From assembly GCF_900240945.1 (NCBI RefSeq), contig NZ_OESG01000014.1, forward strand, positions 62,001-126,000: DNA of 64,000 nucleotides, read 5' to 3'. The DNA comes from Mycobacterium sp. 3519A (GTDB lineage: Bacteria > Actinomycetota > Actinomycetes > Mycobacteriales > Mycobacteriaceae). The translations under genes were made by a program, and so were the position numbers. Below are positions 37,282 to 45,564 of this stretch, piece after piece. The notes beneath the pieces were generated by a model. It made no database searches, was not told where the DNA came from, and saw nothing but the letters and a program-made list of their open reading frames with translations. Each line of letters opens with the position of its first letter. Position 1 is the first letter of the stretch.

Positions 37282-38277
37282 GTGAGCGTTCCGGGATTGG
37301 GTCCGTTGCCGCTGTCGGCTTTCGACGACCCGGCGTGGCTACTGCTGCTGCTCGCTCCGGCGGCGCTCCTGGGACTGTATGTCGCCACCCAGGCGCGGCG
37401 GCGGCGGCGACTGCGCCGGTTCGCCACCGTGGGCGCCACCGCACCGTCGTCACCGTGGCGACACCTTCCGATGACCGTACTGCTGATCGCGCTCATCCCG
37501 CTGAGCGTCGCACTGGCGCAACCCACCCGCGATGTCCGCGTGCCGCGCGATCGCGCCGTCATCATGCTCGTCATCGACGTGTCGCGGTCGATGATGGCGA
37601 CGGATCTGGCGCCAACCCGGTTGGTGGCCGCCGAGCACGCCGCGCAACAGTTCGCCAAGCAGGTCACACCGGGGGTGAATCTGGGCCTGATCGCGTTCGC
37701 CGGCACCCCCAACGTGCTGGTGGCGCCCAGCCCCGATCATCAGCTCACGATCGACGCGCTCGACAAGTTGCAGCCCGCCGACAGCACCGCCACCGGCGAA
37801 GCGATTTTCTCTGCGTTGCAGTCGATCACGACCGTCAACGCGGTGCTCAAAGGACCCGGTGACAAACCGGCGCCCGCCACCATCCTGCTGCTGTCCGACG
37901 GCAAGGAGAACAAGCCCGACAATCCCAACAACCCCGAAGGCGCCTACACCGCGGCGCGCGCCGCCAGCCAGCAGGGCGTCCCGATCTCCACGATCGCGTT
38001 CGGCACGCAGACCGGACATGTGGAACTCGAGAACGACAGGGTGGACGTGCCGGTCGATGACGACATGATGAAGATGATCGCGCACCTCTCGGGCGGCCAG
38101 ACGTCGGATGCGGCAACGATCGACGAGCTCAACTCCAGGTTTCGCGCCGCCGAGGACCAACTCGGCTACCAGACCCAGCGCGGTCCGGCCAGCGCTGGAT
38201 GGTTGCGCCTCACAGTCGTCATCCTCAGCATCGGTGCGGTTCTCAGCCTGGCCATCAACCGCCGCCTGCCTACTTAG
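37282..38277 (+). CDS. VWA-domain membrane protein (BatA/Rv1481-like), copy 1
   Basis: This 331-residue protein has an N-terminal membrane helix (WLLLLLAPAALLGLYVAT), a second helix near residue 60-80 (LPMTVLLIALIPLSVAL), a von Willebrand A domain with intact MIDAS DVSRSM (about 97-102) and SDGKE, and a C-terminal membrane helix. It matches the BatA-type family, which usually works with a MoxR ATPase, but no MoxR gene is adjacent. A second, similar protein is encoded at 40206-41213 on the other strand. GTG 37282 is the start, with GTGAGG upstream. Confidence 0.87.
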   Translation: MSVPGLGPLPLSAFDDPAWLLLLLAPAALLGLYVATQARRRRRLRRFATVGATAPSSPWRHLPMTVLLIALIPLSVALAQPTRDVRVPRDRAVIMLVIDVSRSMMATDLAPTRLVAAEHAAQQFAKQVTPGVNLGLIAFAGTPNVLVAPSPDHQLTIDALDKLQPADSTATGEAIFSALQSITTVNAVLKGPGDKPAPATILLLSDGKENKPDNPNNPEGAYTAARAASQQGVPISTIAFGTQTGHVELENDRVDVPVDDDMMKMIAHLSGGQTSDAATIDELNSRFRAAEDQLGYQTQRGPASAGWLRLTVVILSIGAVLSLAINRRLPT

Positions 38278-38636
38278 CCCGGCGGCCGGCGCGGCCATAA
38301 GCGCATCGTCGAATTACCTGAGAGCCAACCGGTCTCCGGCCGATCATGTGAACTAGCTGCGCCTTGGCTTGGGAAACCATGCGACCGTGGTTATTAGATT
38401 GCGATCGTCGTTCTAGGGTCGGCCACAGCCCGTTCGGTATGTCGGCGACACCCGCCTGGCGTTTCACCCATCCACGAATGGAGAGTCGATGGCCAGCAGG
38501 GAAACTCGGCGGATGTGATTGCCCGATAGCGATTTGGCAAATCGCTGGACAGTTATACCTTGCCGTTGCGTTTCCGCAGCGCAGTTCTGTGCGATGAAAT
38601 CTCTAGGCGCGCCGAGTAGTTGTGGATGTTGTGAAG
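38278..38636. other. AT-richer intergenic region with a perfect palindrome
   Basis: No convincing gene is seen in these 359 bp, and the short open frames lack start signals. The region holds a perfect 9-1-9 palindrome AGCGATTTG-G-CAAATCGCT (38528-38546) and a -10-like TTATAC at 38553-38558, so it probably contains the cyclase promoter and an operator. Confidence 0.5.
38528..38546. promoter_or_regulatory. Perfect 19-bp palindrome upstream of the adenylate cyclase gene
   Basis: AGCGATTTG and CAAATCGCT are perfect complements around a single G. It is 7 bp before a -10-like TTATAC, so a repressor or activator site is likely. I do not recognise the protein that would bind it. Confidence 0.55.
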
Positions 38637-39980
38637 ATGGCGGAAATGCCCGAAACGTTTTATGCCCAAAGTGCAGACACGCACTTGGCGTATCAGGTTA
38701 TCGGTGATCGCGGCCCCGATCTGCTGTTCATCCCGACGGCCTGCACTCCCATCGACTTGCTCTGGGACGAGCCTACTGTCGCTGCACATCTTCGACGTCT
38801 GGCGTCATTCTCTCGCCTCATCGTGACCGATCTGCTCGGAGTCGGTAGTTCGGACGCGGTGTCGACCAGGGACCTGCCCGCGTTGCAGTCATGGATAGAC
38901 GGACTCATCGCGGTGCTCGATTCGGTCGGAAGTGAGTGCGCCACCGTGTTCGCGGCTGCCGAATCTGCCTTACCCGCGATGTTGTTGACCGCTAGCCATC
39001 CCCATCGCGTCCGCTCCCTCATCCTGTGGGGGGCCTTCGCACGGTTTTCCAGAGGACCGGGCTACCCGTTCGGTATGCCGGAACATGCGCTCAACGAACA
39101 TGTGACTGCCGTTGGGCAAGCCTTCGGCACCGGTGCTACAGCGGATGTGCTGGCGCCCAGTTGGATTGATCTCGGCCAGCGGAGACGCTGGTGGGCGCGC
39201 GGCGAGCGCCTCTCTGGCGGTCCCGGATACTTCAAACAGATCTACGAGCTGTATGTGCGCAGCGATGTACGTCCAGCACTTGACAGTATTCAGGCTCCAA
39301 CGCTCCTGTTGCAGCGCCGGGGTGATCGCCATGTGCGTGCGGAGCATGGACGGTATCTCGCCAAGCGGATTCCACACGCTCGTCTTCTGAATCTGGAAGG
39401 CGAAGATCACATGTGGTTCGCCGGTGACGCTCACATTGCGTTCGACGAGATCGAAGCGTTCGTGACCGGGAGACGCAGTGTGACGCCCAGTGACAGAGTC
39501 CTGGCGACTGTCCTGTTCACTGACATCGTCGAATCAACCTCGCGGGCAGCGGAACTGGGCGACCACGCGTGGACCTCCACGCTGCGCGAGCACAATTCCA
39601 TCGTCGAAACGCACGTTGCCGATGCGAAAGGAAGAGTCGTGAAGTTCACCGGCGATGGTGTTTTCGCAACCTTCGACGGACCGGCGCGGGCGATTTCATG
39701 CGCGTGTGCAATTCGGGACTCGGTGCAAGAACTCGGGCTCAGTGTTCGTGTCGGGATGCACACAGGTGAGGTCGCGATGGTCGACGATGACGCGCACGGC
39801 ATCGCCGTGCACATCGCTGCACGGATCATGGCGCTTGCAGAACCTGGGGAGGTCTTGGTTTCCGCCGCCGTACCGCCGCTGGTCCTCGGATCTCGCATCA
39901 GATTCAGCGATCGCGGTTGCCACGCACTCAAGGGCGTGCCGGGCCGATGGGACGTGCACGCCGTGCAGAGTGCACGTTGA
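38637..39980 (+). CDS. Class III adenylate/guanylate cyclase fused to an alpha/beta hydrolase domain
   Basis: The 447-residue protein has an N-terminal alpha/beta-hydrolase-like domain (about residues 5-275), but the nucleophile motif reads AAAESA in place of GxSxG. A class III cyclase domain follows (about 285-440) with the metal-binding Asp in LFTDIVEST and FTGDGVFATFDG and the YAGREV-like region HIAARIMALA. The hydrolase part may be a sensor rather than an enzyme, as in other mycobacterial hydrolase-cyclases. ATG 38637 is chosen, with GTG 38622 and ATG 38646 as alternatives. Base composition is more even than in neighbours, which hints at acquisition by transfer. Confidence 0.88.
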   Translation: MAEMPETFYAQSADTHLAYQVIGDRGPDLLFIPTACTPIDLLWDEPTVAAHLRRLASFSRLIVTDLLGVGSSDAVSTRDLPALQSWIDGLIAVLDSVGSECATVFAAAESALPAMLLTASHPHRVRSLILWGAFARFSRGPGYPFGMPEHALNEHVTAVGQAFGTGATADVLAPSWIDLGQRRRWWARGERLSGGPGYFKQIYELYVRSDVRPALDSIQAPTLLLQRRGDRHVRAEHGRYLAKRIPHARLLNLEGEDHMWFAGDAHIAFDEIEAFVTGRRSVTPSDRVLATVLFTDIVESTSRAAELGDHAWTSTLREHNSIVETHVADAKGRVVKFTGDGVFATFDGPARAISCACAIRDSVQELGLSVRVGMHTGEVAMVDDDAHGIAVHIAARIMALAEPGEVLVSAAVPPLVLGSRIRFSDRGCHALKGVPGRWDVHAVQSAR

Positions 39981-40205
39981 GCGGGACAAAGGCGCCGCGG
40001 ACGGCGAAATCCCTTACTCACCTGAATCATCAGCCTTAGCGCCGTGCGCCGGGCCGAGTCGACGGCCTCCGTTTGCGCGTCTGCATCCGACATGGCGCGG
40101 GCGATCGAAATCGCTCCCACCATGAGCGACAGGCGTCGCCGATGCCTCCATCATGCTCGATCGCCGAGAAGGCGGCAGACCTGCGGAAAACCGAAGGCCG
40201 CCTGT

Positions 40206-41213
40206 CTAGTCCGGCAACCGTTGGTTGAGCAGTGCGGCGGCGGCCAACGCGGCGATCAACGCCAAGGCGCCCAATCGAATCCACCCGGCACTCGCGTCGC
40301 CTGCGACCACCTGGTAGCCGATGATCTGCTGCAGCGACGCGTACACGCTGTTCAGCTTGTCCAGACTGTCGGCGTGAAACGCTTCGCCGCCTGATATCTC
40401 GCTGATCTTCTGCAGGGTCGAATCGTCGACCGGCACCGGAATGTCCTGATCGTCGAGTTTGACTGTGCCATCCGGTGTTCCGAACGAAATGGTCGAGATG
40501 CCGACACCCTGTTCCTTGGCGGCGTGTGCGGCCGTGAACGCCCCGCGGGGGGCGTCGGGCTCACTCGGCACGGTCTCCTTGCCGTCGGACTCCAACACGA
40601 TGCGTGCCGGAGGCGGACCGTCGCCACCGCCGAGCACCGCCGTGGTGGCCGCGATCGCCTGCAGCGCGGTGAAGATGCCCTCCCCCGTCGCGGTGCGTTC
40701 GGCGGCCTTGAGGGTGTCGATGGCGGCCTTGACTGCGCCGCGGTCCGTCGTCGGCGCCATCAAAAGCGTTGCGGTGCCCGCGTACTCGACAAGTCCCAGA
40801 TTGATGCCTGGCGTCAGCTCATCGGCGAACCGCTTGCCCGCCTCTTTGGCTGCGGTCAACCGGTCGGGTGCGACGTCGGTGGCGACCATCGACTCGGAGA
40901 CGTCGATGACGAGCATCACCACCGCGCGGTTGCGCGGGACGCGGATGTCGTGCGTCGGGCCTGCCATCGCGGTGGTCAGCAGGGCCAGCGAGGCCACCAG
41001 CAGCGCGGCGGGCAGATGCCGCCACCGACGCTGGCGCCGCGGCGCCACCGACTGCAGCAACTCCAGGTTGGCGAAGCGCAGCACTCGCCGCCGCCGCACC
41101 CGCTGCGCCACAAGGTATCCCACGACCAGCGCGGCGATCGCGACGAAGAACAACAGGAACCACGCGTTGGCAAACCCCGACACCGCGAGCGTGCCGAGCA
41201 GCGGCACGGTCAT
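40206..41213 (-). CDS. VWA-domain membrane protein (BatA/Rv1481-like), copy 2
   Basis: This 335-residue protein has the same layout as the copy at 37282: two N-terminal membrane helices, a VWA domain with MIDAS DVSESM, and a C-terminal helix ([20 protein letters not shown]). The paired segment [20 protein letters not shown] matches DVRVPRDRAVIMLVIDVSRS in copy 1. The usual acidic loop reads [12 protein letters not shown] 41213 overlaps the upstream CtaG-like gene by ATGA, so both are made together. The duplication with inverted strand surrounds the cyclase gene. Confidence 0.88.
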   Translation of the reverse strand: MTVPLLGTLAVSGFANAWFLLFFVAIAALVVGYLVAQRVRRRRVLRFANLELLQSVAPRRQRRWRHLPAALLVASLALLTTAMAGPTHDIRVPRNRAVVMLVIDVSESMVATDVAPDRLTAAKEAGKRFADELTPGINLGLVEYAGTATLLMAPTTDRGAVKAAIDTLKAAERTATGEGIFTALQAIAATTAVLGGGDGPPPARIVLESDGKETVPSEPDAPRGAFTAAHAAKEQGVGISTISFGTPDGTVKLDDQDIPVPVDDSTLQKISEISGGEAFHADSLDKLNSVYASLQQIIGYQVVAGDASAGWIRLGALALIAALAAAALLNQRLPD

Positions 41214-42082
41214 GCCCGCCCCAGCCGGTCGCGCAGTTGCGGATCGTTCTGCCACCACAGCCCCGACGGCTCCTCGGCCGTCTCGAGTTGGGCGTCGACT
41301 TCGGCATCGACGATGGCCGCCCGGTTCTCCTCGTCCGCACGGAAGAACCGCATCAGCACGATGATGAACACGACTCCGAGCGCGTCACCGACGAGCCAGA
41401 GAATGCCCGCGCCGATCGCCTGGTCGACGTGCGTGCTCGGCCCCCACTGTCGCCGCGCGTAATAATCAGCGGCGACCACCGGGCCCAACCACAGCACGAT
41501 GCCCAGCAGACCGTCGCCGATCGACTCGACGATGCTGATCACCAGCGAGATCAGCTGGGAGTACCTGCGCGGCACCGGATCGGTCTGCAACCGCGCGTAG
41601 TAATAGCCAAAACCGACCAGCACCAACAACAGTCGGGTCGCTGCGGCGAGCGCATTGTTGTGCAGCGTGGCCGGATACCACGGGGTCAGGTACAGCAGCC
41701 ACGGCGTGGCCAGCATCGCCACCGACGTGGTCGCGGGATGAAAGACCACACGTGCCGCGGGTGTCGCGACCACTCGGTCCAACCGCCACACCGTGACCGG
41801 CCTGCCCATCGCCACGAAGAACGGCACGACGAACAGCAGCAGCAACACCTGCAGCGCCCGCACCCAGAACAACGTGCGGTCGTAGACGCCGACGAAGCTC
41901 ATGGTCGCCACCGCGATCAGCACCAGGCCGACGGCGAAACACCACGCACACCTGGCGGGCACCGCGGTGCGACGCCGCGCCCACGCGTAACCGACGCCTG
42001 CCGCGGCGATCAGCACCACCGCAGCGCCGTCCCATTGCCAACTGGTCAGGGCCGAGGACCACGTCAACGGCGCCGGTTCCAT
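41210..42082 (-). CDS. CtaG/COX-assembly-like polytopic membrane protein
   Basis: The 290-residue protein has about seven membrane helices and His/Trp/Tyr-rich segments such as [20 protein letters not shown] and the last-loop [20 protein letters not shown], resembling the caa3-type cytochrome c oxidase assembly family (CtaG). That family binds copper or helps insert it, but I see no CxxxC copper motif here. The cytoplasmic C-terminal end is acidic and hydrophilic. It is coupled by ATGA overlap to the VWA membrane protein. It is divergent from the cupin gene. Confidence 0.8.
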   Translation of the reverse strand: MEPAPLTWSSALTSWQWDGAAVVLIAAAGVGYAWARRRTAVPARCAWCFAVGLVLIAVATMSFVGVYDRTLFWVRALQVLLLLFVVPFFVAMGRPVTVWRLDRVVATPAARVVFHPATTSVAMLATPWLLYLTPWYPATLHNNALAAATRLLLVLVGFGYYYARLQTDPVPRRYSQLISLVISIVESIGDGLLGIVLWLGPVVAADYYARRQWGPSTHVDQAIGAGILWLVGDALGVVFIIVLMRFFRADEENRAAIVDAEVDAQLETAEEPSGLWWQNDPQLRDRLGRA

Positions 42083-42155
42083 AGCACGCCACTATGCGTG
42101 CGCGACCTGTACGACTGCTGTGTCGGTGGTGCGCGGTTGCTCCAAGGCGCATCGC

Positions 42156-42161
42156 TAGGCT
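42156..42161 (+). promoter_or_regulatory. -10 element of a leaderless promoter for the cupin gene
   Basis: TAGGCT is 8 nt before ATG 42170, with no ribosome site in between, the same spacing as for ramB. Confidence 0.55.
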
Positions 42162-42169
42162 TGGTTGCG

Positions 42170-42667
42170 ATGTCTCTGATCGTGCCGCCGTACCCGCCAG
42201 CGCGTTACACCAAGGACCAACCCGAAGTCAGCGCATGGCTGCGCTCAGGGGATCAACCGCCGGACTACGAGTCCTTCGGGCTGGTGAAGTACCACTATCT
42301 GGCCAACCAGCAGGCCACCGGCGGCGACTACGGCCTGTACCGGGTGGACATCGCGCCCAACGGCGGCGGCCCCGGCCCCCACTTCCACCGCGCGATGTCC
42401 GAGGCGTTCTTCGTGCTGTCGGGGACGGTCAAGCTGTACGACGGCCGCGACTGGACCGACGGGCGTACGAACGATTTCCTCTACGTTCCGCCCGGCGGTA
42501 TCCACGGTTTCCGCAACGAGGCCGACGAGCCGACGTCGCTGCTGATGCTGTTTGCTCCCGGTGCGCCGCGTGAACACTACTTCGAGGGGTTCGCCCAGCT
42601 CGGCGAGATGTCGGACGAAGAGCGCAGGCAGTGGTTCATCGCCAACGACAACTTCTTCGTCGAGTGA
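42170..42667 (+). CDS. Cupin-domain protein
   Basis: This 165-residue protein has one cupin barrel: motif 1 GPHFHRAMSEAFFVLSGTVK (with His, His and Glu metal ligands near residues 64-71) and motif 2 YVPPGGIHGFRN (His near 108). A metal-bound dioxygenase, isomerase or sensor role is possible, and the substrate cannot be told. The C-terminal segment FEGFAQLGEMSDEERRQWF is acidic. The start appears leaderless. It is on the same strand as the helicase gene, 80 bp away, which has its own -10. Confidence 0.88.
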   Translation: MSLIVPPYPPARYTKDQPEVSAWLRSGDQPPDYESFGLVKYHYLANQQATGGDYGLYRVDIAPNGGGPGPHFHRAMSEAFFVLSGTVKLYDGRDWTDGRTNDFLYVPPGGIHGFRNEADEPTSLLMLFAPGAPREHYFEGFAQLGEMSDEERRQWFIANDNFFVE

Positions 42668-42747
42668 CACGCCGACGACACGCTACCGAACGTGCGCGGC
42701 CGTAAACCCTTGCGTTAGGCTGCTGTCCGATCAGTGAGGAGTCTTGG

Positions 42748-44430
42748 GTGCGGGCATATGCTGCGCCCGACACCCAGGCTTTGCGGGGCTGGCAGCGTCG
42801 GGCATTGGTGCGCTATCTGGGCGCCAAACCGCGCGACTTCCTCGCCGTCGCCACGCCGGGCGCGGGCAAGACGACGTTTGCCTTGCGGATCGCCGGCGAG
42901 CTGCTGGCCGACGGCACCGTCGAGCGCGTGACCGTCGTCGTACCCACCGAACACCTCAAGACGCAGTGGGCGCAGGCCGCCGCGAGGGTCGGCATCGCGC
43001 TCGACCCGAAGTTCTCCAACTCGTCGGCGCAGACGTCGTCGGAGTATCACGGTGTCGTCGTCACCTACGCACAGGTGGCCAGCCACCCGACCCGGCACCG
43101 GGTCCGCACCGAGAACTACCGCACGCTCGTGGTCTTCGACGAGATCCACCACGGCGGGGACGCGAAGAGTTGGGGCGACGCCATCCGGGAGGCCTACGCC
43201 GACGCGACCCGCCGCCTGGCGCTGACCGGGACGCCGTTCCGCAGCGACGACAGCCCCATCCCGTTCGTCACCTACGAACCCGACGGCGACGGCCTGATGC
43301 GTTCGCACGCCGACCACACCTACGGTTACGCCGAGGCGCTTGCCGACGGGGTGGTCCGGCCGGTGGTGTTCCTGGCCTACTCGGGGGAAGCGCGGTGGCG
43401 TGACAGCGCCGGCGAGGAACATTCCGCGCGCCTCGGTGAACCGCTGACCGCCGAGCAGACCGCACGGGCCTGGCGCACCGCGCTGAACCCGGCCGGCGAG
43501 TGGATCCCCGCCGTGCTGCAGGCCGCCAACACCCGCCTGACGCAGCTTCGCGAGGGCGGCATGCCCGACGCGGGCGCGATGGTGATCGCCTCGGACCAGA
43601 CCGCTGCCCGCGCCTACGCCGCGGAGTTGACGAAGCTGACGGGCCAGACGCCGACCGTGGTGCTCTCGGATGATCCCGGGTCGTCGGCACGCATTGCGGA
43701 GTACTCGGCGGGCACCAGCCCGTGGCTGGTGGCGGTGCGGATGGTGTCCGAGGGCGTCGACGTGCCCCGACTGGCGGTCGGGGTGTATGCGACCAGCGCG
43801 TCGACGCCGCTGTTCTTCGCCCAGGCGATCGGCCGGTTCGTCCGGTCGCGGCGACCCGGCGAGACGGCCAGCATCTTCCTGCCGTCGGTGCCCAACCTGC
43901 TGCTGCTGGCCAGTGAGATGGAGGCCCAGCGCAACCACGTGCTCGGCAAGCCGCACCGCGAGTCCGAAGGCGACGAGGAGTACGTCGAGCGGCGCAAGTC
44001 CGAGCCGAGCGAACTGGACAACGGCTTCGAATCGTTGGGCGCCGACGCCGAACTGGATCAGGTGATCTTCGACGGCTCGTCGTTCGGCACCGCTACTCCG
44101 GCGGGCAGCGAGGAGGAGGCCGACTATCTCGGCATCCCCGGGCTGCTCGATGCCGACCAGATGCGGGATCTGTTGCGGCGCAGGCAGGATGAGCAGTTGT
44201 CGAAGCGGACCGCGACGGGTGAGGTGCCGCGGCTGTCGACGCACAGCCAGCTGCGGGAACTGCGGCGCGAACTCAACACACTGGTGTCGATCGCGCACCA
44301 TCGCACCGGTAAGCCGCACGGCTGGATCCACAACGAGCTGCGCAGGTTGTGCGGCGGCCCGCCGATCGCGGCCGCGACGACCGATCAGCTCAAGGCCCGC
44401 ATCGAAGCGGTGCGCACCCTGCAGGCCTAG
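42748..44430 (+). CDS. DEAD/DEAH-box (superfamily II) helicase
   Basis: This 560-residue ATP-dependent helicase has motif I ATPGAGKTTFA (about residues 34-44), motif II VFDEIHHGGD (near 131), motif III LTGTPFRSD (near 158), and a C-terminal RecA fold with QAIGRFVRSRR as motif VI (near 360). The last 150 residues are helical and basic with no recognised domain. It resembles the XPB/ResIII group, so DNA unwinding is likely, but the target is unknown. GTG 42748 has GAGGAG 6 nt upstream and a TAGGCT -10 element at 42716. It ends 4 bp inside the convergent acidic repeat gene. Confidence 0.88.
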   Translation: MRAYAAPDTQALRGWQRRALVRYLGAKPRDFLAVATPGAGKTTFALRIAGELLADGTVERVTVVVPTEHLKTQWAQAAARVGIALDPKFSNSSAQTSSEYHGVVVTYAQVASHPTRHRVRTENYRTLVVFDEIHHGGDAKSWGDAIREAYADATRRLALTGTPFRSDDSPIPFVTYEPDGDGLMRSHADHTYGYAEALADGVVRPVVFLAYSGEARWRDSAGEEHSARLGEPLTAEQTARAWRTALNPAGEWIPAVLQAANTRLTQLREGGMPDAGAMVIASDQTAARAYAAELTKLTGQTPTVVLSDDPGSSARIAEYSAGTSPWLVAVRMVSEGVDVPRLAVGVYATSASTPLFFAQAIGRFVRSRRPGETASIFLPSVPNLLLLASEMEAQRNHVLGKPHRESEGDEEYVERRKSEPSELDNGFESLGADAELDQVIFDGSSFGTATPAGSEEEADYLGIPGLLDADQMRDLLRRRQDEQLSKRTATGEVPRLSTHSQLRELRRELNTLVSIAHHRTGKPHGWIHNELRRLCGGPPIAAATTDQLKARIEAVRTLQA

Positions 44431-45533
44431 AAGAAGCTGTCGTCCTCGGTGGTCACCTCGCCGCCCGCGCCTGCGAGTTCGCCCGTGGCGCCGGGGCCGT
44501 AGTCCGCCGCCGCGGGACCGTCCTCGCCGACCGGATTCAGCGAGTAGTTGGGGTCCGCACCGGGGCCGTACGCGCTGACGCCGGAGCCCGCCGCCTCCTC
44601 CGCGGCCGAACCACCGTAATCCGATGTACCCCAATAGCCGTCGGCACCGGAATACTGCGCCTGCTCACCGGCGGTCTGGTCGGGCTCAGCCTCTTCCGCA
44701 GGCCCGATGTCGACCTGCCAGTCGTTCTGCATAGAGTTCTCGCCGAGGCTGTAGCTTTCCGTCGCGCCCACTTCACCGCTCGCTCCTGCGAGCTCACCCG
44801 TGGCGCCGGGGCCGTAGTCCGGCGCCGCGGGACCGTCCTCGCCGACCGGGTTCAGCGAATAGTTCGGATCCGCACCCGGCCCGTATGCGCTCACGCCCGA
44901 GCCTGCCGCCTCCTCCGCGGCCGAACCACCGTAATCCGATGTCCCCCAATAACCATCGGCGCCCGAGTACTGCGCCTGCTCACCGGCGGTCTGGTCGGGC
45001 TCAGCCTCTTCCGCCGGCCCGATGTCGACCTGCCAGTCGTTTTTCATCGGGTTCTCGCCGAGCGTCCCGGCATCGCCGAACACATCGCTGCCCGCACTGG
45101 GCCCGCCGTCGTATTCGCCGCCTGCCCCATAACCTTGCGCCTGCTCGCCGGCGGTCTGAGCTATCCCGTCGGCCATCGGATCGGGATGGATGATGCCCGA
45201 GGGCGGCGAATCGGTACCGGGATGCGACGGTTCCATTGGGCCGTTGGTGTCCCAATTCTCCTTGTCGTCCACGATGATTCCGGCGGCCGACTTGAGGTCG
45301 GGTCCTGCGATACCGTGCTCGTTGACGTAGGTGCCGAGGTCGAAATTGGGGTCCGTGAAGTCGCTGCCACTGGCATTCGCATCCGGCGTCGTCGGATCGG
45401 CAACCGATTGCGCCATGCCGGCCAGCGTCTCCTTCGCCTCGTGCACGGTTTCCCGCACGCTGTCGGGGGCCAGGTCAGCCACGGCCCTGGCGGCCTCGCC
45501 GAACGGATCGTTGATGAAATCACTTATGGACAT
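44427..45533 (-). CDS. Acidic protein with internally duplicated 105-residue repeat
   Basis: The 368-residue protein is strongly acidic and rich in Gly, Asp, Glu, Ala and Ser. An N-terminal part (residues 1-155, SISDFINDPFGEAARAVADL) is followed by two copies of a 105-residue unit containing NDWQVDIGPAEEAEPDQTAG and YWGTSDYGGSAAEEAAGSG. The copies are nearly identical, so duplication is recent. There is no signal peptide, cysteine or known domain. It is the third gene of the IniB-like, IniA-like operon, 31 bp after the dynamin gene, and takes the place where iniC stands in M. tuberculosis. Function is unknown. Confidence 0.85.
   Translation of the reverse strand: MSISDFINDPFGEAARAVADLAPDSVRETVHEAKETLAGMAQSVADPTTPDANASGSDFTDPNFDLGTYVNEHGIAGPDLKSAAGIIVDDKENWDTNGPMEPSHPGTDSPPSGIIHPDPMADGIAQTAGEQAQGYGAGGEYDGGPSAGSDVFGDAGTLGENPMKNDWQVDIGPAEEAEPDQTAGEQAQYSGADGYWGTSDYGGSAAEEAAGSGVSAYGPGADPNYSLNPVGEDGPAAPDYGPGATGELAGASGEVGATESYSLGENSMQNDWQVDIGPAEEAEPDQTAGEQAQYSGADGYWGTSDYGGSAAEEAAGSGVSAYGPGADPNYSLNPVGEDGPAAADYGPGATGELAGAGGEVTTEDDSFF
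44461..45065. repeat. Tandem 315-bp period duplication inside the acidic protein gene
   Basis: The stretch starting CCGCCCGCGCCTGCGAG at 44461 recurs at 44776 (CCGCTCGCTCCTGCGAG). About 290 bp of each unit align without visible gaps. Differences are mainly silent third-position changes, with a few conservative ones. Confidence 0.9.
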
Positions 45534-45564
45534 CTGCGCTCTCCTATCGCGATGGATGTGTCAG

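Noticed and set aside
38364..38597. Short plus-strand frame upstream of the cyclase gene
   Set aside because: No ribosome site, overlaps the palindrome and promoter, and the translation shows no recognisable domain.
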